Origin: Lutjanus erythropterus
Lineage: Eukaryota > Chordata > Actinopteri > Lutjaniformes > Lutjanidae
Reading direction: 5' to 3'
Length of the DNA: 64,000 bases
Assembly: GCA_020091685.1 (NCBI GenBank)
Contig: CM034603.1
Coordinates: 18,476,611 to 18,540,610, forward strand
Shown here: positions 47,001 to 59,000 of the stretch, one piece after another
Position numbering within the stretch: position 1 is the first letter of the stretch
Layout: the number at the start of each line of letters is the position of its first letter
The notes under the pieces: generated by a model
What the model was told of the DNA's origin: nothing
The model's input: the letters and a program-made list of their open reading frames with translations, nothing else
Database searches by the model: none
Position numbers and translations under genes: made by a program

Positions 47001-50000
47001 GCAAACATTATAAAGATGTAATATATCTTTAATTATATCATCAAGCCCTCATACTCGAAGAAAAATAAATGATTCGTCATTGCCTTCCATAATGATCCAT
47101 ATAATCGTTCTAAGAAGGATTCATATGAGCAGTTTCTAAACTTGTATTGTTAATTTGTGGGTAAGTTTAAGCAATTTAAACTACTTGGGTAAAGTCACAG
47201 AGGGATTGGTTGAAATACGGAGAATTTCCAGACTTGACTGTGAACAATTTTTAAGTTTTTTCAAGCTGTTCACAGCGAATAGCAAGAGACAAATATTTGG
47301 ATGAAGGAGACATTGCTGGTGATTTCTCAACTCCATTTTGCTAGGGTCGCGGCACAAATCTCAGACAGCAATATCTCTAAAATTGGGCAAATAATTTACA
47401 TAAAACAGTACTTTACTTTTAGAAAGTCAACTCGAAACTAAAATGAAAGGGAACTGTACTGTAAATATTAAACAAGGAGACAAATTGTGAGATGATATAT
47501 GAAGGGTAGATGCATTTGCAAATAGAAAAACATCATCATCATCTCATTATTTAGTCAAATGTGTTAATGTTTTCATATTGTTTTAAGTTCAAAGCTAAGC
47601 TGTTTAAGTTTAAAGTACAACAAGTGACTAGCTAAGTAGGTCTCAAGCCTTTAACTTTTGCAGTGATTTTTTCCTTCCTTGAATGTTTGTTTAATTGGTT
47701 GTTAAGCAAGGCAAGATACAAAGCATAAACTACATGCAAAACAAATCTGTGTACCACTGACAAAAATCACAGAAGAGGGGGTGCTGTAATAATTAATAAA
47801 AACACTATTTTATCAAAAGAGAAGACAGGACAGTTTACCAATTTTCTGTACTATGTAAGAGAAAAAAACATGCTATTTAATTTCAGTTATACTGTAACCA
47901 TGTTTAACTGAATAATCATGTAAAAATAGCATATTTTTATGTTGTGACAAACATAATTTCCCACTTACCAGGCGTGACTGGGTTTGGAGGGGGCTTTGGA
48001 GTCACTCCTGTAAGGACATATAAAAAAGGTAAAAAAAAAAACATTTAGAATAGATGATTAAGGGGTGGTACTGGCCACCTGAAGGGGGAAACTGCATACA
48101 CCTGAACACACATGAAGAAAATGTTGCTGGAAAAAATAATCTTACTCATTCAACTCTCAACAAAAAGATTTACAAAAGAATTACATGATTTTCTTTGAAA
48201 CCCATCAATTTAGACCAAGACCAAGCTTTACCTGCACCGATCTGACACACCCATCCATTGTACTTCTCACATTGGTTATCATTCCAAGTCTCCCTCGTAC
48301 CCAAGTAAGATAGCAGTATTTCAGTACAAGATTCAACATTATTTTTATTGTTTGGCTCTCCATCTGACCAGTGTTGGAAATTTACCTGTAAACAAACACA
48401 AACAACCGAATGACACATTGATGTGTTTTTTTTTTGTTTGTTTTTTTGTTTGAGTTGCATAAACTAAAATTGATTTACTCAACAACTGTACACAGAGAAA
48501 ACTGTTAACTCACTGGGGATCCATCGCTCCATACAAAACCAGTGACTGGGTCAGGGGCGCTAAGTCCAATCCAGACGGTGTCATGTCTAAAATGGACAGA
48601 ATGCATTAATAATTGAAATATGCAACCTCTGAAAATGTTTGAAGAACAAACATTTTGTAATTTCATTGTTATCTGATAATTCACTTTCCCTGTGCTCTTT
48701 TGGACACTAGCCAACCATTAGCTATCTTTTGCAACCAGTTTTCCCCTTTATTTAATCCCTCCAATCTTATTAAAGGACCAGTGTGTAGGATTTAGTGGCA
48801 TCCAACGGTGAGCTTGCAGTTTGCAAACACATTGCCTTACCCTCTCCTTCTTAGTGTTCAGTAGAACATACAACAGCCACTTAACTTGCAAAACGCCATA
48901 TCAAGAACCAGTGTTTGGTTTGACCATTCTGGGCTACTGTGGAAACATGGCTGTGAAACACAGTGGACGCCAATGAAGAGGATACCGCACCCTCTGTAGA
49001 TATTAACATTCTAGGGTAATGAAAACCTTATACTAATCTTTAGGTGGTTTTGCTCTGCCAAAAAAAATTCAACTAAATCTTACACACTGGACCCTTAATA
49101 TTATTATAATTTAAATATCTGTGCAAATATTCTGTGTGTGTGCAGCATGAAGGGGCTACAACTTACATTTAATTGCGCAACCCTGTATTCTAAATTGATA
49201 AAACAATAAATAACCCTTGATACCTTTATTTAGTAATTTTCCATTTACGGTACTCAAACATGATACTCTGCGAAAGATCATTTTTATCACCTCATATTAA
49301 TTTCAATAAACAGGACACACTTCTAGCAACTGGAAAGAATGAGAATAGTCTTCTTTGAGTATGTGATTTGGACTGGGATAAATTTGCCAAGCGCAGCCTT
49401 AATTGTGTGTGACCAGGTCGTGCTGTACCTTCTCTCTCCCAGTTGTAGCTCAGCATTACTGTGGATGCTGAGCAGGTCTCCTCCGATGGCCCTGCAGTAG
49501 TCTTGGGCTTCATACCAGGTCCTCTTGTTCACAGATAACGGTAAATACACCTTAAACACAAGGCAAGAAGCTCAACTCTGATCGATAATTATCGATATCT
49601 ACCGAAACTTCACTATCGTGACAAATTTTTCAGCTATATCGCCCAGGCCCAGTCCCCTTTTATGCAACGTTACTACAATGTATGTTTGTGTTCTTTAGAA
49701 CGGAGTTGGTCCACTGAGAATGGCTAATGTTACCTGGATAACTGCTATGACTTATGACTAATGCTAAAGGCAATTAAAATAGCCTAAAACTAGAGGCTGG
49801 AAGCAGCATGGATCAGACGTGTTTTTCTCTTGAGATAGCAATGACACGTAGCTGATAACTTGCTAGCTTTGAGCTCAGTGGAGCGAACAGCTCCGCGGTG
49901 GCAATAGATGTAATGTTTTAACAGAAATACTGGCCAGTTTTAGGTGGCTAAAGGGTCATTGTAAGACAAAAACCAGGTCACTTGTTATTTGCTTGCTTGT

Positions 50001-53000
50001 GATACAGTCAAATTTATTTTTCACCTGCCTGAATGGCCAACTGCATGAGGTATTCTACTTGCCTGAACACAGTTTACTTGCACCAGGCAAGCATTTATGC
50101 CGAGCCCTGACTTGGAAACACTAGAGATCTGAAATGTTGTTTGTTTACACTTTAAATGATCATGTAAATTAATGCCTGTAAAGACACATCCCTGTATTAT
50201 AGAGTAGTTATTTTTAGAGTTCAGATAGTTGCATTTGGATAGATGCATTGTTGCTTGACTTGGGACAGATGTAAGATGATGCAGATGTAATTACAGGTAC
50301 AGGTGTAATTTCAGTACTTGAAGCAGCAACATGAAACAATTTTTGATACTGAGAGCGTCACAGGCTGAAACTACAGGAGCTAAACCCAAAACCAAATCAT
50401 AAAAATGTTAAACAGAACCTCCATACTGGGTTTTAGTAGGACTGGCACAAGGGAAACACCATGGCAGTCATCTTTACATGTCTTGATTTGGGGGTTTGTG
50501 TCAGAAATATGTTTCACTCATGGATCTTACCTTAAAGCAGTAGTTTCTTGTTCCCAATGGACTCCAGCCATCTGCACATTTGAAAGAGACAGTAGGGGAC
50601 GGTGCAGGGGTTAAAGGTGCCCCCTCGGCCAAGTGTTTGCAGATGTATTTCTCCCTATTGGTGCAGGGCAGCACATCCCAGAGGCCAGCAAAAATCCCAG
50701 TTGTCATGGCAACACAGCCCTGTTGATGTCCTTGCAGTGTTGATGAGAAATGGTAAATTGTGAGTTGTGAAGCTACTTTTGAACACGTCTGTCAGCAAGA
50801 AATTTTCATTCTCCATACCTGGCATTGCAGCATTCCAGTGAGTAAATCTCACAGAGTCTGTGTTGGTCCATACAAATTGATCAATGTTTTTCTGGTTTGA
50901 GAGGCCAAGCCAGAAGTGTTTCTCTGGTCTTAACCCCACCAAGCTGACAAGGAAGGCATTATCCACCCTGAAAATAATTACACAGGTAGGATTGCAAGTT
51001 TTCTTATGTCAGTGAGTGATGTATAATAACAAACGTGTATACAATACATCCCATTATATCTATTATTTAGAATCAAAATATTTGTTGTTACCCAGTTGAA
51101 ACATCAGCTAAGTAAGAATCTGAGCTCTTGCAGTCATCTTTGGCTTCATCAAATGTCTTTGTCTCTGTCCCTACAAAGTAGCAGTAGGAGCCATGCCTTT
51201 TCCAACCCTGGAATGTAGAAAAACAAACGTAGGAAAATCTTGTTAGGTCGTTTTTCAAATTTCCAGAGAACAAAAGGTTAAACAAAATGAAATGACTGTA
51301 ATGTATCAGGGATTTGACAGGCTTAATTTCATTGACTATTGAGTATTTCACAACATGCTTAGATATTTGGCTTTCACATAACATCTTTCCTTACTCAGTG
51401 TGTGCTTATTTATGAGCCTAAATATATGCCATAACTTTCTTGTGTCAGTCAATTCAATGATACCACACCGTTGCATTATTCAGCATTACATACTGTGAAG
51501 TCACTTTTATTTCTCTAGCACCAAATCATAATAAAATTTGTCTCAGGACACTTTTTATATAGAGTAAGTCAAGACCATGCTCTTTATAATATTACTTACA
51601 GATACCCAATATTTCCCACCAAGAGCAAGCACTAAGGTGACAGTGGTGAGGAAAAACTTCCTTAAAGGCGCAGGAACAGCAATTAAAATTACACATATAA
51701 GATGTCTTCTCCAGATATTTCTGTTGATCTCCTCAGTGCTTGTCTCTTTGTTGAAATTGTGTCCCTTTTAAAATTATAGTAAAGGTTGAGGTTTTGAGGT
51801 GCCAGTAATCATCAGCTGCTTTTTTTGAACCCAGTGTTCAATATTACTGTATTTTGTAGATACAAATTGACCATTAGACAATTTTGAGGCACAAAACCCA
51901 ACACCCACATAAAAATGGCAGGCTTTAACATTGAAGAATAAACCATTGTAAACAGATACGGACACATGCATATAAAATAAAAGAAGTAAAGTTCACGCAC
52001 AAGTTTGCAGCCAACATTCTGGTCCTCCTCATCTCCAGAGGGTTCAGCAGCACTTGTCTTCATACAAATGAAGCCATTTTTCTCACTACACACACGATCG
52101 GCCCAGTTCCCATTCTGAAAGAAAATAGCACAGTAAAATGTAAATCTATTTGGAGATTGGATATACTGACAGATAGGCAAGTTGTAGTGTATGTCATCAA
52201 CCAAAAAGCAGTGTCTTAAAAATGTTCAAAGTTATTGTCATAGATACATATTTAAATTCAGCCAATATCTAGACAGCCAAAAATTAGACCCTTTTGCAAA
52301 ACTATTGATGTTAAAAGCAAAACAAAAAATAAAGGAAGGCTTTCTATAATCCTACACCTAGGTCAAACCATGAAAAACAGAAAAGAAAAAAGAAGCAAAC
52401 ACAAGTGTTTCATCAGGAGTGCATCTACTGTCTTAAATAAAAAACTAATAATTATGACATATAGCTGCATAATTTGCTGGTTTGCTTTGAGGAAGGTTAG
52501 TTTTTATTAGACATTTAGCAATACTTTTTCTAGTATGTAACATTTGTGCCATACCCAGATGTTGCTCCTTACCTCTCCCCTGATGAGAACACAGTCTTCT
52601 TGATTAGTAGTAAGAGCAGGTTTCCCAAACTCCCAGCTGGTGAAGCTGACAGTAGAGTGATCACTCCAGTCAAATAGCCCCTCTGTCGTCCTGTCATTCA
52701 GTCCAATCCAAAGCTCATCAGTGGATGCTGCAGACATGGGCAGAAAAAATATATTGAGCCACTTGTCTGCAGCTAATCTCACATACTACTGAGCCCATCA
52801 GCCAAAAACATTTTGTGCACATTTATGACTGAATACTCAACGACCTCTGGTGGTTGCAGTGATTCACAACTTTTGAAAATTTGTATAAAGCTTATATATA
52901 ACTTATACTGATTGCTGACTCTCTTAATCATTTGTTAGGGGCCATAAGTCATCAACTATTGCTAGTCTAAAACAAGACTTGCCTGTGTTGGGGGATAATT

Positions 53001-56000
53001 TGCAACATGTAACTTCTTACATGCAATTATATAACAAAATTAATTAATTTGTAGTCCATTACAGTTACTTAAATAAACCTGTGTCATTCAGTTACAGTTT
53101 ACTAATCAAAATTTTGAGATTAGAAAAGGATTACATCCGAATTTTCTTTTCTGGTTTCCAGGCAGAGGTCTGCACTCTCCTGGGTTACCTCTCAATTAAA
53201 CCAATGTACTGTATATAATATTTAACATTGTTTATATGAATTGTAGTGATAGACAGATGAAGCTTCACGAAGCTTTGGGTTTTCTTTATATTTGTGCTAA
53301 AAAAGATTCAAAGCCTTGAGTCTTCAAATTCAGCTAACACACTGACATCTTATGGTTTGTAGAAGTTATAGCAGCCCTTCAAGACTAGGGCCTGAGCACA
53401 GCCACACCTCGCTGATATAAGAGTCTCATACGTGTGCCATAAAAGTCCAAGAGGCCTGCATGCAGCTAAATCTGTAGGCTTACCTTTAGTCAGAAATGTT
53501 GCATTAAATAAGCATGTTATTGTGCTGCATGCTAAACCAAAAATATGCATCGTCCAAAATGTCTAGACAAAACAAAAATGTACTAGTGTGGTTTCACTTT
53601 TTTTTTTAATTTAATGGTTGATATTTGTGCAATGTCTGATATGAGTTGCAATGTGATGTGACTGGAGAGTGATATTCACTAAATTGGCCTCTTACTTTTA
53701 TAACATTATTACTTGATATCACAAGGAAATGTTCTCATATTTATGACTGTCCTTCTACTGTAGCATACATCGCCATATTTCTCAGTTACTCTCTTCTCTT
53801 CTTATCCCATTAATGTGTGAACCACATAGTTAACTGTAAAACTTCCAAAACTCTCAAATTGAATAAATTGCTTTCTGAAGCACTTGTGACATTTGAAGCT
53901 TTGGACATCATCAGTCCTGTGACGTTCTTGATTTGACACGAGCTCCGTCATGCTGTTCACAGTTGACACAGCAGGGCAAGCTCCCTGGGCTAGCCAGTTA
54001 GCTTATCACTTGGTGGGGCTAAATACTGAAATGAGTCTTTTAGGGCTGGGGTGATTTGTTGACGTAATCGACACCACTGATAACGAAAATACATTGATTT
54101 GCACAACATGCATCAACATTTGCCGATGTACTGCTGTGCCCGAGCTGCAGAGAGCCTCACTGCGCTAATCTAAAGTGTGGGAGTATTTGAGATGCAAACG
54201 TTTCGCTCTCTTTAAACTCTACAAACTGCATGTAACTTGTCACAGCAGCTTAAATTAATATGCATCACAGCTTCTCATTATAATGTGCTTTATGTGTCTG
54301 TTTTTCAGGATTATGGTTGAAATTATTAAAATTATTGAAATATTAAAATATTAATGAGACAAGGTTTTGGTGATTATTGATTTAGGTAAGTTAACTGTTA
54401 CATTAATTTAATAATAAAAAAAAAAAATGTTTAAAAAATAGTCATTAGGTGCAGCCCTAGAGTCTTTACTGACATTGCAGTGGCACGATAAGCACACTTA
54501 ATATCAACAAGACAGTGCAACATGATGAAATACGGACAGACAATTGGATTGTTGTGCTACATGAACCTGACAGCACACTTTTAGTGACTCTTGCACTGTA
54601 ATGGCAACAGCAGGGAATGAGCAGAGGGACAAGAAGCGGAAACAAATTCATAATGTCAATATATAATTTGAAAATAAAAGTCTGAAAAAGCAGTCTCTGG
54701 GAGGCTGAATAAATCTTTTGTTGTTATAATAATAATTTTAATAATAATTTTATTTATATAGCACTTTTCAAGCTTACGCACAAAGTGCTTTCCATATTAA
54801 AAGATTTACAGAATAAAAGGAAAAAGGCATAAAGATCATATTGAAACATTTAAAAACGCATTTAGAGCAGATAAATACAACATATTTTCTTAAAAACAAT
54901 AAAGCAATAAAACATTAATCATAGTAGGCCATTCTATAGAAGTGAGATTTAAGAAGTCGCTTGAAAGCCTCTGTGGAGTCTGCTGATCTCACATTAAGGG
55001 GAAGACTGTTCCAGAGCCGAGGGGCCAAAGCTGAAAAGGCACGGTCACCCTTAGTTTTAAGTCTGGTCTGAGGAACAGCCAGGAGATTTTGATCAGCTGA
55101 TCTCAAGGGCCTGGCTGGACTGTACAAGGTTAAAAGCTCCTTATTATATTCTGGAGCAAGACCATGAATTGCCTTGTATGTAATTAGTACAATTTTAAAA
55201 TGTATTCTAAACTTAACTGGTAACCAGTGCAGGGATGCTAAAATTGGGGTGATATGACAGGACTTTCTAGATGTAGTCAGTAATCTGGCTGCTGAGTTCT
55301 GGATGAGTTGTAGTTGTGAGACCAAGTGTGAGTTTAAACAGGTAAAAAGAGAGTTACAGTAGTCCAGACGTGACGATATAAAAGCATGTATGACTTTTTC
55401 TGTGTCATTAAAACTGAGCATGTGTCTAATCTTGGAGATGTTTCTTAGCTGGTAGAAACAAGACTGTGTGATCTTCCTGGTGTGCTGTTCAAAGGACAGT
55501 TGACTGTCAAAAGTTACTCCAAGGTTCTTTGTTACAGATTTTACATTGGTGGAGATTGGACCTAGAGAGGACTGTATCTGTAATTTGTGACGTTCTGGGC
55601 CAAAGATCAAAACCTCTTTTTTATTGCTGTTGAACTGTAGAAAATTCATTGCCATCCAGTCTTTGACACTGGATAAGCAGGATTGGAGTATGCTGAGAGA
55701 CTGCATATGCTGTGGCATCGGTCATCTTTGGGAGCGGGAAAAGAGGGGAGTCCCTTTTACGATGTACTCATGATTCCTCTGAAAAGCGCACTACACTGAA
55801 ATGTGTGTTGTGTGTTCCAATCACTGTTTTTATTTTACTCACGTACCATAGCCAAGTTGAGAGATCACAAAGCTGTGGTCCTCCACATTGTGGATGCTGA
55901 CGAGGTCTCCTCCTTCTTTGCGACATTCTCTCTGAGCGTCAGGCCACGTTTTCTTGGTCCGGTTGAGGTAGAAGCACTGACCATTGTAGGGAATCCAAGG

Positions 56001-59000
56001 ACGTGAACAAAATCCTGTCTCAGCAGCTGATCATGGCAAGAACAAATGATTAAGCCACTGATAATAATCACTTAACCAAAGACAAAATAGTAATACAGTA
56101 ACTGATGGACAGCTGTGGTAAAATGGAATAGAATAAAGATAATTTTAGCTAATTATTTTTAGATAATTGTCTTTACCCTCAGTAGGAGCAGCCACAACTC
56201 TATCACTGAAGCAAATGTATCCCAGTTTCTTGGTGCATGTTGAACTTTGCCAGGAGTACTGCACAGCACCATCAATATATGCACAGTTGTGTCCCGGATA
56301 AGACAGTGGATATCCTACAACAAGATGATAGTTGAAAACTTGGCATGATGACATAGACTCAAATTAGTTCTCAGATGTCTTTAAATTAACAAATTAACAC
56401 CTAAAAAAATATAATAGTATCAAATGACACAGTTCAGCACTATTACAGGCCAAAATATGAAGGATAAAGCAAGTAGCAAAGTTCATGGTATAGAACAACA
56501 GCAGAAACAATATACTAATATAAGTAGTTTATAAATGCATACTTGGAAACACCATATTAAAATTAATTGATTCATATAATATTTGCAAAATAGAATGAAA
56601 TGATAATTAATGACTGAAAATGGAGGTGGTGTAATTACAGTCAAGTGATTATTTTGTACATTATTAGAACCAGATTTGAATGCAAACAGCAAGGATGACA
56701 TCCCTTTGACAAATACAGTTGCTGGAATGTGAATCTAAACTGCTGACCAGTCAAAAGTCAAAAAACTTTTATAAATATATGCATTGTAGCTGGGGCCCTT
56801 GCTGTGGGCTGTAAGTACTAAGAAAAATGATTAGTCAGTTTTACAATCACGTGACAACATGGGGTTTATAAGGTAGAAAGGATAAAATGCAGATGGGATG
56901 TATAAGAGATGCAGTAATCTTGTTTTTTTTGTTTTTGTTTTTTTTTGTTTTTTTTTTTGTAGAATAGCAAAACAGTATTTTGAGGTGGAAAGAAAACTTA
57001 CCTGAGTCCCAGTTAAGATAACGGTAAGGCTTCCCATTAATCCACTGCCAGCCATGCTCTGAATCCAGGGTCAGTCCAGTCCAAAGCTTGTCCCCCTGTC
57101 CTCTATCCGCTTGCCCTAGTATTGCTTTTTTTTAAAAACAAGGAATCAAAGACAGTAAAATAATAATGACTAAGGCTCAAACATCCATCACTAGCCTGAT
57201 TTCTGTTATAACAGAAAACTGATAAAGTAGATGTTGATTAAACTGAACTAGCCATCTTACAGACTGGATCACATTTATGTGTTTAATAAATGACAAATGA
57301 TGAAAAGCACTGATGTCTTTTTCCTCAAATATTTCTCTACTTGCCCTCTTTATCAATACATAATTCAGTATAGAGTCAGTGTCACCTTACCCATGACATA
57401 AGCCCTCTGGTGAGGGTCTGTGATGCTGAGCAGGGAGGCACCCTGTTGCCTGCAGCTTTTTTCAGCCTGGGGCCAAGTCAGAACAGACTGTGTGTTGAGC
57501 TGGTAATACGCTCCAGTTGTAATGTGTCTGGTCCAGTGTTCTCTGGCTATGAAATATACAAACAAAAATATGGAATTGCACTTCAAAATGTAATTTTTTT
57601 TCATGATAAATATACATTTATGCCTCCTTATCTACATTGAATGTTAGAGTCTGACTTGGCAGGTCCTAAACAGTGTTGGGCCATAATACATTTCTCAGTA
57701 AGTTGTAATATTATTACTTTATCCAGTGATGAGTAGTGTAAGAGATTACAATTTTCAAAACAGTAATTATTTTACAGCTACTAATCCAAATACCACTGCA
57801 TGGATTAACCACAGTCTCCGTGGTTGTAACTGAGGTCCACACATCACTCAGAGGTTGTTTCTGGCACAACAGACATCTGGATAACTAACAAAAGCTGTTT
57901 GTATGTTAACAGTTCACTAGATAAGCAGTTCAACTTTGGAGCACAGCAAGATACGAAAGTAATATAAAAATGTAATGAGTAATGTTACTGAATTACCTTT
58001 TGTTACCAACTAATAAGTAAAGTAATATTATTACTTTTTAAAGGAGTAATAAGTAAAAAGTTACATTTAATGAGCCATTTGCAGTTTCACTGTACCGGCC
58101 GTGTGCACTTGTGTGCATGGCTTAATCTCTGAGACAAGCATATGCTACCGGCAGTGTACACTTAAAAAAAAGTGCATTGTAGCTATACCCTTCTCTTGCT
58201 GCAGATAAAATAATACTTTGAGGTAGTACTCACAATTAGTTGGGCAGTACCCCCAGAGTTCATTTTCATATTTTGTTTCAACCGCACACCAAAGACGGTT
58301 GACTGAAGAATCAAAGGTCGTGCAGGATGAGTACCACCTATTTTTGTACATGAAGGGAAACACGCAGGGTCTACCATACGCATTTCCTCCAATTGTGTAA
58401 AGTTCTGTAAGGACAAAAGAAGGACAAAATAGTAAAACTTTGTTATTTTGAGAACATCTGTAACTATAATTATTTATATTTTAACAGAATGAAAGAAACA
58501 CTACTTCATCAGATTTATAGAATGAACTTTTGTAGTCTATTGACCACTTCACATTCACCCATTTGCAAACATATTCACATGTTGATGGCACAGGAACTTA
58601 GGGTTCAGTATCCCAAAGACACTTCGACATGTGGGCTGGAGGAGCTGATCATCTGTTTAGTGGACGATCGGCTCTACTGTGAGCCACAGCCATTCGTTTT
58701 AGAATTTAATCAAACCAGGGCTCAACAATGAGGATTGCCTGCTTGCCTGGGGCAAGTAAAATGCTATGTAGGGCAAGTAAATCAGGCAACTAAAAAAAAT
58801 TTGATAATAGATTAACCATTCATGAATGGCAGAAAATGCCCTTTTCAGCCTCTCAACTGTGGAGCTTTCCCACTTTTTCGTTTACCATATTAAGCCAAAT
58901 ATCTTTGGGTTTTAGGTTGACAAAGCAAGGCATTTAAAGACATGTTGGACAATCACTATTTTCTCACAATTTCTAAATTTTGCAGCCTTAGAATAAGCAT

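Noticed and set aside
54915-55718. Host gene of 267 residues
   Set aside because: It matches the C-terminal part of LINE polyproteins and is followed by an L2-type tail.
58489-58731. 80-residue plus-strand protein
   Set aside because: The sequence is a reversed tRNA-derived SINE; the ORF is fortuitous.
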